Assembly: GCF_001273755.1 (NCBI RefSeq)
Contig: NZ_LGYA01000001.1
Coordinates: 2,220,641 to 2,284,640, forward strand
DNA from: Peribacillus butanolivorans
Lineage (GTDB): Bacteria > Bacillota > Bacilli > Bacillales > DSM-1321
Direction of reading: 5' to 3'
Length of the DNA stretch: 64,000 nt
Under the pieces are notes generated by a model that did no database searches, had not been told where the DNA came from, and was given only the letters and a program-made list of their open reading frames with translations. The stretch's first letter is position 1. Every line of letters begins with the position of its first letter. The translations under genes and the position numbers were made by a program. Below are positions 8,399 through 17,394 of this stretch, one piece after another.

Positions 8399-9724
8399 TT
8401 GAATAAAATTGTGAAAAAAGCATGGAACTACCGTTATGTCGTTCTTGTCGTTCTTTGGCTGGTCTATATTATTAATTATTTTGATAGGATGGCAGTCTTA
8501 ACCTTCCTTCCATTTATTCAGGAAGATTTAAACTTAACCCCAGTCGAAGTAGGGCAACTTGCATCCGTGTTTTTCTTTGCTTATGCTGCTGCTCAAATAA
8601 GCGCTGGTTATCTTGCTGATAAAATTGGTCCTAAAAAGGTTATGTACATTGCAATATTTGTATTCACTGTTATTACAGCCTTAACAGGAGCTGTCAAAAA
8701 CTTCACCCAGTTTTTATTATTACGTATTGGCTTAGGATTTGGAGAAGGACATCATTTTGCCCCAGCGATTCGGGCAATAAACAACTGGTTTCCTCAAAAT
8801 GAAAAAGGAAGAGCCACTTCTTTTTTCGCAACTTCATGGGCGGTTGCTCCCGCAATTGTGCCAGTTATAGTCACTAGTATCTCTTTCTACTTTTTTGGGG
8901 GGGATTGGAGACCGGTATTCTATGTTCTTGCTATTCCGGGTGCGGTTGCAATTTTTTTACTGTGGTTTTTTGTATCGAATACCCCAAAAGAAATGATTGC
9001 TAAAGGGAGAATGAGTAAGGAACAGGATATTGATGGACAAGACGATTCTCCAATTGAAAAGATGTCGAAGGAAGAGAAAAGAAAAACCTACGGGCTTTTC
9101 TTAAAAGACTTTCATTTTTATGTCTATACTTTGCTTCTTTTTTGTCAATTGGCCGTTTATTGGGGAACTACTACCTGGTTAACTAGTTTTTTGGTTACGC
9201 AGCATGGGATGAATATTAAGGAAATGGGCTTCTTCGGTTCTGCCCCTTATATCATTGCTTTCTTCGCTATGTTATTAGGGGGATGGCTGATGGATAAAGT
9301 TCTTGGTCGTATGAAACCTGTTGCTTTAATTGGGGGGATAGGTAGTATTCCTGTATTGTGGATGCTTGGTGCGATAGACAGTGGGAAACCTGCCCTGTTG
9401 CTCACTCTGCTCTTGCTTGTCGGTTTCTTTGTTAACTTAAACTTCGGCTCAATTTATGCTTTTTTGCCTAAACGCTATCCAAAGGAAATAGTCGGAAGTG
9501 CTACTGGGTTATCTAATGGTATTGGTCAACTGGGTGCGTTTGTGTCTCCTCTTGTCGCGGGTTATTTAGTGACTGTAGGGGCGGATGGTTCACAAGACTT
9601 TGGTAACGTTTTTATATTTTTTGCCTCAGTAGCGGCCCTGTCTGTTGTTTGTGCAATCATACTTAAAGAAAAGCCGGTATCGGATTCAGTTATTCCAACG
9701 GTAAACCAAGAGAAGGTTATTTAA
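8399..9724 (+). CDS. MFS transporter, anion:cation symporter type
   Basis: This 441-aa membrane protein has about 12 hydrophobic segments. It carries the MFS loop motif GYLADKIGPKK between helices 2 and 3, and the NYFDRMAV segment near the N-terminus that is typical of the anion:cation symporter branch (hexuronate, galactonate and aromatic acid carriers). The start is TTG after AGAGGAAG. It lies 86 bp behind the acyl-CoA ligase and probably brings in the acid that the ligase activates. A central loop (residues about 205-235) is long and charged, as usual. The substrate is unknown. Confidence 0.85.
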   Translation: MNKIVKKAWNYRYVVLVVLWLVYIINYFDRMAVLTFLPFIQEDLNLTPVEVGQLASVFFFAYAAAQISAGYLADKIGPKKVMYIAIFVFTVITALTGAVKNFTQFLLLRIGLGFGEGHHFAPAIRAINNWFPQNEKGRATSFFATSWAVAPAIVPVIVTSISFYFFGGDWRPVFYVLAIPGAVAIFLLWFFVSNTPKEMIAKGRMSKEQDIDGQDDSPIEKMSKEEKRKTYGLFLKDFHFYVYTLLLFCQLAVYWGTTTWLTSFLVTQHGMNIKEMGFFGSAPYIIAFFAMLLGGWLMDKVLGRMKPVALIGGIGSIPVLWMLGAIDSGKPALLLTLLLLVGFFVNLNFGSIYAFLPKRYPKEIVGSATGLSNGIGQLGAFVSPLVAGYLVTVGADGSQDFGNVFIFFASVAALSVVCAIILKEKPVSDSVIPTVNQEKVI

Positions 9725-9841
9725 GGTTGTTTAGTAGTTTTTGTTATCTTTGATTATTTGTGGATAAGGGAAGTATATATGAATTTTTGACGAAGTCCTA
9801 TAAATAATGACTTTGATCGTAAAGCGTGGAGGGAAAATATA

Positions 9842-10471
9842 ATGGCAAAAATACACCAAATTGAAAAAAACACTTCAAGTTCAAGTTTAGACCTTTTATG
9901 GGATCAAGCGTTTGAACAATTAGATGCTTGGGTTGAAAGGACAGAATTTCGTGAGGAAGTACTCCTTCAATCTGCTCTTCAATTTGCAGAAAATGTTAAA
10001 AGGAATCATAAAAATAGTAAAGAACTCAGTGAACAATTTTCTAAAGAACTGCATCATTGGGAAAAAATATCTAGAGAGGAACTTCTCAACGCAACGACTG
10101 TCCTGCAATATTTTTTCCCAGTAAAGTCCTATGAGGAAATTAACAAACAATTAGATGATGTGCAAAACAATACAACAAAGTTAACATCAGGGGCTAATCT
10201 GCTAAATGGCGAACATGTTGACAACTTTATGTCCGTATTGAAAGACCATGTTGAATTTAGACAAAATAACCGCAATCTGTATGTGGACAATATGAAACAA
10301 ACTGCTTCCATTATCCAGAATAAACAACGTGATTTCTTGAAAATAATGAATAACCAAATGAAAAATGTGTTTTTTCCTTTTCATACATATATGGAGGGAT
10401 TAAACGAATCAATTAAATCAAATCAAAATACAGGGGGTACTTCAGAAAATGGTAGATCAAAAAACATTTGA
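9842..10471 (+). CDS. phaP: Phasin PhaP
   Basis: This 209-aa helical, charged protein has no catalytic motif. It lies immediately upstream of phaR and overlaps it by 23 bp. Position, size and amphipathic character identify it as the granule-coating phasin of a Bacillus-type class IV PHA operon. The start is ATG after GGAGGGAAA. The gene order phaP-phaR-phaC lacks the phaB reductase found in B. megaterium between phaR and phaC. The SDR at 5935 may take that role. Confidence 0.75.
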   Translation: MAKIHQIEKNTSSSSLDLLWDQAFEQLDAWVERTEFREEVLLQSALQFAENVKRNHKNSKELSEQFSKELHHWEKISREELLNATTVLQYFFPVKSYEEINKQLDDVQNNTTKLTSGANLLNGEHVDNFMSVLKDHVEFRQNNRNLYVDNMKQTASIIQNKQRDFLKIMNNQMKNVFFPFHTYMEGLNESIKSNQNTGGTSENGRSKNI

Positions 10472-11021
10472 TCCTTATGATATGTTTAAAAAATTTAGTG
10501 ACCAATGGGAAAAACAAGCAAATGATTTCATCAAAGGATCGTCAAATAATCCGGAATTTGTAAGCTATTCAAGATTAACCTCGGATACCCAAGCACGTTA
10601 TCTGGAGTTTTTTAAAAAGAACCAGGAGTTTTTCGCCAATCAATGGAACGTACCTACTAAAGCAGATTTGTCTAACGTAGCGAAATTAGCTATCCAAACG
10701 GAAGAAAAATTGGACTCGCTGGAAGAACAGTTATGGAAATTACAAGATTCTGTTGATTCCTCCAATAAGGAAATGGAAAGCATTACTGAAGTTTCCCGTG
10801 ACATTATTAAGCTAGTAAAACAGCTAAAAAAAGAGCAAACGATATCCAAAAAAGAGTTAGAAGAGGTAAAACAGTTGAAATCAAATCTCCAAGAAGTGAA
10901 AAGTGAATTGGCAGAAATCCATAGCTTAAAAGAGGAGATTCTGATTCTTAAAGAGCTAATGGGCAAAAACATTGATACAAAAGCAAAACAAGAACAAAAC
11001 CTAGCTGTTACATCTAAATGA
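10449..11021 (+). CDS. phaR: Class IV PHA synthase subunit PhaR
   Basis: This 190-aa protein has the PhaR start FDPYDMFKKFSDQWEKQANDF and an N-terminal region with YSRLTSDTQARYLEFFKKNQEFF, followed by a long coiled coil (residues about 80-180). PhaR is the non-catalytic partner that Bacillus PhaC needs for PHA polymerisation. It lies 18 bp before phaC and overlaps phaP, so the three are translationally linked. Confidence 0.88.
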   Translation: MVDQKTFDPYDMFKKFSDQWEKQANDFIKGSSNNPEFVSYSRLTSDTQARYLEFFKKNQEFFANQWNVPTKADLSNVAKLAIQTEEKLDSLEEQLWKLQDSVDSSNKEMESITEVSRDIIKLVKQLKKEQTISKKELEEVKQLKSNLQEVKSELAEIHSLKEEILILKELMGKNIDTKAKQEQNLAVTSK

Positions 11022-11039
11022 TAATAAGGAGGAATAAAT

Positions 11040-12104
11040 TTGGCTACTGAAACTCTAAATAATAATACAATTCCCTCTTTCGATTTTGAAAAAGAGATGA
11101 CGCGTTGGAACGAATTTTCAAATGCCATCAATGGACCTGAACTAAGTGAAGGTCACACTCCCAGACATGCTATTTGGAAAAAAAATAAGGCGACTTTATG
11201 GCATTATCCTACCGTTGAAAAAAAATATGATGTTCCTGTCTTTATTGTTTACTCGCTAATCAACCGCCCTACTATCCTAGATTTTGCACCTGGAACCAGT
11301 GTAATAGGAGGCCTTGTAAACAGTGGCTATGATGTGTATTTATTAGACTGGGGGATTGCGGGATACGAAGATAAAGACATTACTTTGGGTGATTATGTAG
11401 TTGACTATATTAAAAAAGGTGTAGGGCGAGCATTAAGGCATTCGGGTGCAGATGAAGTGTCTGTAGTCGGGTACTGCCTGGGAGGGACACTTGCAGCCAT
11501 GTATGCCGCAATTGCGGATGAGCCAATTAAGAACCTGGTATGTGCGGCAGTACCAATTGATTATAGTGTGCCTGCCATGCCTGAGAAATGGGCGGAGGGA
11601 CTAAAAGAAGGTGCTTTTAATATAGACCGCTTCATTGATGTTTACGGATTAATTCCTCCTGTCTATATTGAAGCAATGTTTAGGTCCATAACTTCTCCAA
11701 TCTACTACAGTCCTTATGTTACACTTTTGACCCGTGCCAATGATAAGCGTTTTGTGGAAAAGTGGCGACGGATGAACCAATGGACAAAAGGCCATGTACC
11801 CTTAACTGGAGAAGCTTTCCGACAAATAAGTAATGACCTCATGAAAGAAAATAAACTCGTTAAGGGTGAGTTCACTATTCGTGGTAATAAAGTCGATTTG
11901 GGTAAAATTAAGTCAAACCTATTAGTTGTTATCTCAAAAAATGATAACCTTATACCTCAAGGACAAAGCCTTCCATTGATGGATTTGGTTTCAAGTGAAG
12001 ATAAAACCCATCAACTTGTGGAAGCCGGCCATGCTTCCTTGGCATTAACTGGGAAACTTGCAGGCATATTAAATAGTTGGTTATGTGATCGTTCAAATCA
12101 TTGA
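11040..12104 (+). CDS. phaC: Class IV PHA synthase catalytic subunit PhaC
   Basis: This 354-aa synthase polymerises (R)-3-hydroxyacyl-CoA into PHA. The catalytic Cys146 sits in the lipase-like box GYCLGG. Asp302 (SKNDNLIP) and His331 (EAGHASL) complete the triad. The size is typical of class III/IV enzymes. The start is TTG, preceded by AAGGAGG. It lies directly downstream of phaR. No clear terminator follows. A second phaC exists only as a broken remnant at 45084-45496. Confidence 0.93.
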   Translation: MATETLNNNTIPSFDFEKEMTRWNEFSNAINGPELSEGHTPRHAIWKKNKATLWHYPTVEKKYDVPVFIVYSLINRPTILDFAPGTSVIGGLVNSGYDVYLLDWGIAGYEDKDITLGDYVVDYIKKGVGRALRHSGADEVSVVGYCLGGTLAAMYAAIADEPIKNLVCAAVPIDYSVPAMPEKWAEGLKEGAFNIDRFIDVYGLIPPVYIEAMFRSITSPIYYSPYVTLLTRANDKRFVEKWRRMNQWTKGHVPLTGEAFRQISNDLMKENKLVKGEFTIRGNKVDLGKIKSNLLVVISKNDNLIPQGQSLPLMDLVSSEDKTHQLVEAGHASLALTGKLAGILNSWLCDRSNH

Positions 12105-12256
12105 GTATATCCAATAAAAGTTAGTGATAGAAACATAGTGCCAATTATTCACTTGTCTCCTAATATATAGAGAGAAAAGTTGATTTTTAGTATTTGTGAA
12201 TAAAATTTCAGGCTAAAAAACCTAAAGAAGCATCATTCTAAAAAAGGTGGGATTGG

Positions 12257-13438
12257 ATGACTGATTTACATTCTATTTTTGAACTTATTGATGAATCAAA
12301 ATCTGTTCGATTTCTACAATCACTTATTCAAGTGAACAGCGTAAATCCACAAGGAAATGAAAAACGGGTGGCTGAGGTCATTCAAACTTATTTAAAATCA
12401 TCCAAGCTTCAAGTCGAATTGGATGATCTCGGTAACGATCGTGCAAATCTATTTGTAACATATCCGAATGTGAAATCAGATGATAGATATTTAGTGTATA
12501 GTGGGCATTTTGATACGGTCCCTACGGGTAAGGTAGAATGGGAACACGACCCGTTTTCCGGCAAATTAATAGATAATAAAGTATTTGGTCGAGGGGCAAC
12601 CGATATGAAAAGCGGTGTAGCTGCAATGGTCCTCGCTTTAGAATGTATCGAACGGGCTGGTGTTCAATTAAATGGGAAGTTGCAGTTTGTCGGCACTGCA
12701 GGAGAAGAGGTTGATGGATACGGTGCAAAAAAAGTCGTAGAAAAGGGACAAATAGATAAAGCTACTGCGTTAGTTGTATCGGAACCTAGTGAAAACGAAC
12801 TGTATACATCTCATAAAGGATGTCTATGGCTAGAAATTATTACCTACGGAAAAACGGCCCATGGATCAATGCCTGACCAAGGGATAAATGCCATTACAGC
12901 GATGAACGAATTAATGAATCGTCTCCAAACCTATGAATTTGAATACTCTCCACATCCACTATTAGGCTACCCAACTATTAATATTGGAACAATTGAAGGT
13001 GGAGTAAAAACAAATGTTGTGCCTGATCAGTGTAATTTGACTCTAGATATACGAACTGTCCCTGGACAAGATAATGACAGCATTTTACATGATATTGAGA
13101 ATATGATCAAGGAGATTTCAGAGAAGTCACAGTCAACATATCAAATAAAGGTTATTAATCGAATGGATTCCGTGTCCACAAATGAATTTGATGATTTCGT
13201 AAAACTTGCTGTTCAAACAGGGAAGAATCACGTTAATTTAGACCTACGGCCCTCAGGTGTTAATTATTATACTGACGCTTCAGTGTATTGGCCTCATTTA
13301 CGAATTCCAACTATTATAATTGGTCCCGGAAACCCACGACTTGCTCACCAGCCGGATGAATATGTAGAAATTGATAAGTTTTTGGAATCTATTCGTTATT
13401 TTATTGCCCTTGCCATTGATTATTTAGATGGGGAATAG
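12257..13438 (+). CDS. M20-family amidohydrolase/deacylase (ArgE/DapE-like)
   Basis: This 393-aa member of the ArgE/DapE/carboxypeptidase G2 family hydrolyses N-acyl amino acids or related amides with two zinc ions. The metal-site motifs are visible: SGHFDTVP, GRGATDMKSG and GTAGEEVDG. A central dimerisation insert carries KTAHGSMPDQG, and the last ligand His lies in LAHQPDEYVE. It starts with ATG after GGTGGGA. It stands alone, 150 bp behind phaC and closed by a strong terminator. The precise substrate is unknown. Confidence 0.85.
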   Translation: MTDLHSIFELIDESKSVRFLQSLIQVNSVNPQGNEKRVAEVIQTYLKSSKLQVELDDLGNDRANLFVTYPNVKSDDRYLVYSGHFDTVPTGKVEWEHDPFSGKLIDNKVFGRGATDMKSGVAAMVLALECIERAGVQLNGKLQFVGTAGEEVDGYGAKKVVEKGQIDKATALVVSEPSENELYTSHKGCLWLEIITYGKTAHGSMPDQGINAITAMNELMNRLQTYEFEYSPHPLLGYPTINIGTIEGGVKTNVVPDQCNLTLDIRTVPGQDNDSILHDIENMIKEISEKSQSTYQIKVINRMDSVSTNEFDDFVKLAVQTGKNHVNLDLRPSGVNYYTDASVYWPHLRIPTIIIGPGNPRLAHQPDEYVEIDKFLESIRYFIALAIDYLDGE

Positions 13439-13500
13439 TATGGATTATAGAAACACAACATTAGTCTAGTCAATGGTTTTTCTTTTCGGATTATTATAGA

Positions 13501-13545
13501 AAAACAGTAAAGGTGAAGTCCAACAGATTTCACCTTTACTGTTTT
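13501..13545 (+). terminator. Strong terminator after the M20 gene
   Basis: A perfect 17-bp stem, AAAACAGTAAAGGTGAA with TTCACCTTTACTGTTTT, encloses an 11-nt loop. It is symmetrical enough to work in both directions. Confidence 0.8.
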
Positions 13546-13727
13546 ACCATGTTGATGGTAATATTATTTTTCTTTTTTTCTAGATTGCTTTTCGTCATAT
13601 CGCAGAAGGAATCGAACATGAAGAACAAGGGAATTTCCTCAACAGAATTCATGGGAAATTGGTCAAGATATCACTTGAATCCTTTTATTCGGAAACAGAT
13701 CTCTGAATACTATGAAACACCTATAGA

Positions 13728-13776
13728 AGAAAAACTTCATGACCATTTGGAACAGAAATGGTCGTGAAGTTTTTCT
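13728..13776. terminator. Second long hairpin in the convergent gap
   Basis: A 21-bp stem with one mismatch encloses GGAACAG; the arms run 13728-13748 and 13756-13776. The arm ends with AGAAAAACTTCATG and is mirrored by CGTGAAGTTTTTCT. It probably terminates leftward or stray transcription. The sequence between the two hairpins holds no supported gene. Confidence 0.55.
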
Positions 13777-13822
13777 GTCTTGGTCTTGGGCTGTTTTTTT
13801 TATGGAAATGTAACTAATACGA

Positions 13823-13867
13823 AATGTCCTAGTGTCTAGCACCAGACACCATCGGCTCGAGGGCATT
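13823..13867. repeat. Nested small inverted repeat
   Basis: GTGTCT-AGCACC-AGACAC is an inner stem (13832-13849). AATGTCC and GGGCATT form an outer, imperfect stem. It looks like a small interspersed repeat, seen once in this window. Confidence 0.35.
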
Positions 13868-14003
13868 TGCTAATCAATCTGTTGAGGAAGATGACTAATC
13901 TAGCTTACTGATGTCCGTCAGTCGCTGATAAGAGGGACTTTGTTCTTTTAAACTTTTATTTAAATTTTAACCCAAGGTGTGGATAGACATATCCAAATGT
14001 TTC

Positions 14004-15050
14004 TTATAACAATTCACGGTTTTTTGCTCGATTTGCTTGATGCATTAAATTTTTGATTCCAATGTGTAAATGTTCAAACCGGCTGTCCTGACTATCCCCA
14101 TTTTTCCAACGATAATAAAGCTGCTGAAGGACAACGGCTATCTTATAGAAGGCAAAGGTTAGATAATAGTCAATATCACTGAGACTGTTGCCACTTTTTA
14201 ATGCATAAAGGTTGGCCAATTCCCTACGTGTTAGGAATCCTGGCTTGCTAGTAACGGAGGTGAGTCCTGTTTCGGTTTCACCTGGCTCGGTCCAATAAGC
14301 CAAGCTGATGGCGAGATCCGTTAATGGATCACCGATTGTGCTCATTTCCCAGTCAAAAACAGCCACGGCTTCAGGGCTATTGTAGGAAAACATCATATTA
14401 TTCAATTTGAAGTCATTATGCACAATACTGGAAAGTGACGAGGAGGGAAGCTTGCCGAGCAGCCACTGCTCGGTTTCACCTACCCCGTCTAATTCATCTG
14501 TTTTCGACCGTTCGTAGCGTTTAATCCAGCCTTTGACTTGACGTTCGAGATATCCATTCGGTTTGCCGATCATACTGAGCCCGGCTGCTTGATAATCAAT
14601 GCCGTGTAAACGTGTAAGTGTTTCGACAACCGTTTCCGAGACTGCCCTAGCATATGCTTGATTTCCATCCAACTCAGGGGGAAGGGAATCATCAAGGACA
14701 AGCCCTACCTTCTTTTCCATTATATAAAATTGCTTATCCGTAATGGTTGGGTCATCACAATATAAAAACGGTTTTGGTGCCAAAGGAAAAACGGGATTAA
14801 GCTTGCCCAAAATCGTAAACTCTCGCTTCATGTCATGTGCATTTGGCGGGAGGTCTCCGAATGGTTGACGACGGAAAACACCCTCCCACTTTCCGATATT
14901 GATTTGGTACGTAATATTCGAGTAACCTGCAGAGAAAGCTTTAGCCTGCAGTGAATCATTCGGTAAAAAAGGAATATGTGAGCGGATGTAGTTTTCGATT
15001 ACGTTCCAATCAATTTGACTGGCTTGTGTTTTGGACTGGTTTTTGGACAT
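14004..15050 (-). CDS. APH-family kinase (ACAD10/11 kinase-domain type)
   Basis: This 348-aa protein has the aminoglycoside phosphotransferase/choline kinase fold, with the catalytic loop HNDFKLNNMMF and the metal-binding segment VAVFDWEMSTIGDPLTDLA. The latter wording is typical of the kinase domain fused to acyl-CoA dehydrogenases ACAD10/11 and of the LvaA-type 4-hydroxyacyl-CoA kinases. It overlaps the end of the acyl-CoA dehydrogenase gene by 41 bp, so the two are coupled. An antibiotic-resistance role is unlikely in this context. The inferred reaction is phosphorylation of a 4-hydroxyacyl-CoA, with the dehydrogenase finishing the conversion to a 3-hydroxyacyl-CoA. Confidence 0.82.
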   Translation of the reverse strand: MSKNQSKTQASQIDWNVIENYIRSHIPFLPNDSLQAKAFSAGYSNITYQINIGKWEGVFRRQPFGDLPPNAHDMKREFTILGKLNPVFPLAPKPFLYCDDPTITDKQFYIMEKKVGLVLDDSLPPELDGNQAYARAVSETVVETLTRLHGIDYQAAGLSMIGKPNGYLERQVKGWIKRYERSKTDELDGVGETEQWLLGKLPSSSLSSIVHNDFKLNNMMFSYNSPEAVAVFDWEMSTIGDPLTDLAISLAYWTEPGETETGLTSVTSKPGFLTRRELANLYALKSGNSLSDIDYYLTFAFYKIAVVLQQLYYRWKNGDSQDSRFEHLHIGIKNLMHQANRAKNRELL

Positions 15051-16245
15051 TGGATTTCCCCCCCATAAACTCCTTGAGTTCCAGCTTGGCTACTACGCTG
15101 CGATGGACTTCATCCGGACCGTCATAGATTCTGGCAGTCCGTGCTTCACGGTAAAAGCCTTCAAGTGGCGTATCCCCTGTAATTCCGAGAGCGCCATGCA
15201 CTTGAATGGCTCGGTCGATGACATCATGCAGCACTTTTGCTCCAAAATATTTGATTCTTGAGATTTCCTTACGAGCTTGATCACCATTGTCCAATTTCCA
15301 GGCAGCATGGAGCGTCATTAGACGAGCAGCTTCAATATCAGCAGATGAATCAGCAATGAAGTTTTGGATCGATTGGAACTCGGTTAGTGTTTTTCCACGT
15401 GTCACACGTCGAGAAGCGTAGTCAAGCATTAAATCGAAGCTTCGTTTCGAAACGCCAATCCAGCGCATTGCATGGGTGATTCTTCCTGGTCCAAGCCTTA
15501 GTTGGGCAAGCCTAAACCCTTCACCACGCTGTCCAAGAAGGTTTTCTTTAGGAATGCGGCAGTTCGTATACCGCACTTCACAATGGCCACCAGTATAATG
15601 ATCGCCGATAATAGGTACTTCACGAACGATTTCAAAACCAGGATTATCAGAATCGACGAGAAACAAGCTGAATCTTTGATGACGTGGAGCTTCCGGATCT
15701 GTCATTGCCATTACAATGGAAAACGATGCACCAATAGCGCCTGTTGTAAACCATTTATGGGCATTAATGACCCATTCATCGCCCTCCAGTTCAGCTCGGG
15801 CCTGAAGTGTCGTAGGGTCCGATCCGGAAACTTCTGGTTCTGTCATCGCAAAGCAGGAGCGGATATCACCGTTGGCAAGAGGCACCAAGTACTTCTCTTT
15901 CTGCATCGGGGTGGCTGCCTTCCATAGAATTTCCCCATTTCCAGCATCAGGTGCCATAGAGCCGAAAATGTATGGACCAATTGGACTTCTACCGATTACT
16001 TCAGACAGTAAACCGAGGGAAACGAAGCCCATCCCCATTCCATTAACTTCTTTTGGTAAATGACCGGCCCATAATCCAAGCTCTTTCACCCGTTCCTGTA
16101 ATGGTTTTAAAATATCATCCGGCAGGCCGCGATGTGGAACCATATATTTTTCATTTGGGTAAACGAACTCGTTCATAAATGCAGTTGCTTTTTCAATCAT
16201 GATTTGTTGTTCTTCAGAAGGGTTAAAATTAAACAAGAAAATCAC
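15010..16245 (-). CDS. Acyl-CoA dehydrogenase
   Basis: This 411-aa flavoprotein of the acyl-CoA dehydrogenase family carries the signatures CFAMTEPEVSGSDPTT and WITGAIGA-type FAD-binding text (WFTTGAIGA). The C-terminus has IQVHGALGITGDTPLEGFYREAR and RIYDGPDEVHR. It belongs to the branch close to ACAD10/11 C-terminal domains. The ATG at 16245 gives the usual family length and N-terminus; the preceding GGAGTGAT is a good ribosome binding site. It is followed by the overlapping APH-type kinase gene and preceded by a sigma-54 promoter, so both probably answer to an enhancer-binding protein. Confidence 0.9.
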   Translation of the reverse strand: MIFLFNFNPSEEQQIMIEKATAFMNEFVYPNEKYMVPHRGLPDDILKPLQERVKELGLWAGHLPKEVNGMGMGFVSLGLLSEVIGRSPIGPYIFGSMAPDAGNGEILWKAATPMQKEKYLVPLANGDIRSCFAMTEPEVSGSDPTTLQARAELEGDEWVINAHKWFTTGAIGASFSIVMAMTDPEAPRHQRFSLFLVDSDNPGFEIVREVPIIGDHYTGGHCEVRYTNCRIPKENLLGQRGEGFRLAQLRLGPGRITHAMRWIGVSKRSFDLMLDYASRRVTRGKTLTEFQSIQNFIADSSADIEAARLMTLHAAWKLDNGDQARKEISRIKYFGAKVLHDVIDRAIQVHGALGITGDTPLEGFYREARTARIYDGPDEVHRSVVAKLELKEFMGGKSNVQKPVQNTSQSN

Positions 16246-16271
16246 TCCTTAAATTTTTTCATTGGTAATAC

Positions 16272-16288
16272 ATGCAAGAATAATGCCA
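16272..16288 (-). promoter_or_regulatory. Sigma-54 promoter of the ACAD-kinase operon
   Basis: Read leftward, TGGCAT-TATTC-TTGCAT keeps the invariant GG and GC at the -24/-12 spacing. It is 27-43 bp before the acyl-CoA dehydrogenase start. Confidence 0.75.
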
Positions 16289-16326
16289 GGTCAAGGGCCG
16301 TTTAGGTGCGGTCTAATTCTAAAATA

Positions 16327-16348
16327 CATGATTACAATTCGAATCATG
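16327..16348. promoter_or_regulatory. Dyad upstream of the sigma-54 promoter
   Basis: CATGATT-N8-AATCATG is a perfect 7-bp dyad about 40-60 bp upstream of the -24 element. It is a candidate binding site for the enhancer-binding protein. Confidence 0.4.
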
Positions 16349-16479
16349 GTGCAAAGTTTTTTTGAAAATAATAATAGGATTGAGATGTATTAAAATAATT
16401 AGAAAACTTTGAAATTATATAACTATCTTTAATCAAGCTATGATGAATTTATGTTGCTATTGTGATCGGATATGGAATC

Positions 16480-17390
16480 ATGGGAGGGAGGCATATAAAA
16501 AATAACAGGGTGACATAGAGAAGAATTGATTTTTAAAGAACTACGAGACATTAAACGGGAAGGTTTCATTTTAGAATCAATCACTTAAAAGCTAAAAGAG
16601 CAGCCAACTGATTACGATCATCCAGCTAGTAAGGGAAAGAAGTTCTGGAGACTGGTAACAAGAAGGTAACACTAAATTATGGAATAATGTCAATAATCTA
16701 TTATTTATTTAAGGAATACACCGTAGTAGCTTTTTGGCAAAAAGCAAGGACGGCATCATTCAAGGTAGCGGGGGCGTTGCTCGATCTTGGGGAGTCGGAT
16801 GTAGGTAAATTAGTGAATGCATTTATATTCTCTGGATCAAACCAGCTCTAGTTTAAATTAGATTTTGAAAGTGATTACATTCTTCATCAATGATTCCAAA
16901 TAGAATCGGTCCATTTTATCGAGGATGCCTAGGACAGTGCTTTAAAAAGCTCTTAGAAAGACACCCTGTAAAAAAAATAAATAGTAAGCGTATTTGTTAG
17001 TAGCTGTCGTCCAAGTTGTTTCTGTTATTATGAATCGAGAGGCAAGTACAGGAAAGGCTGTTTCATTAACCCCAGAATCAGGAAAAAAGGAGCTAACATT
17101 GTCGTTTTTCCTGATCCCAGCTAACCGAGGGGATACAGCCTTGGAGTAACAGTAGGGAGTTGCTCTCATGAAGGAAAAAAAACTGGCTTTGTTATTGGGA
17201 AAATTCAGTTCCTGTTCCAAGTAAAACAACTGAAAGGTTGGGAGAAGCAGCATGGAAGGTTAGTGTCTATATCGTAATCGGCGTGATTGAAAGAGACAAA
17301 CAATTCAGTATGAATACTATCTTGCTATGTTCTTCGTTATAAAAATATGAATTTTCTGAAAATAATCGAAATGGTATGACGGAATTTAAG
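16480..17390. other. Decayed DNA without an intact gene
   Basis: The rightward strand holds broken coding-like stretches interrupted by stops, for example FKELRDIKREGFILESIT near 16530 and FWRLVTRR near 16650. I do not recognise the original genes. The base pattern is that of gene remnants, and the GntP remnant follows directly. Confidence 0.4.
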
Positions 17391-17394
17391 ATCA

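Noticed and set aside
13513..13767. 84-codon open frame starting with GTG
   Set aside because: It begins inside the left arm of a strong terminator hairpin and ends inside a second hairpin; there is no ribosome binding site.
14004..15050. Aminoglycoside resistance gene
   Set aside because: The fold is that of aminoglycoside phosphotransferases, but the coupling to an acyl-CoA dehydrogenase and the DWEMSTIGDPLTDLA wording point to the ACAD10/11 kinase type.
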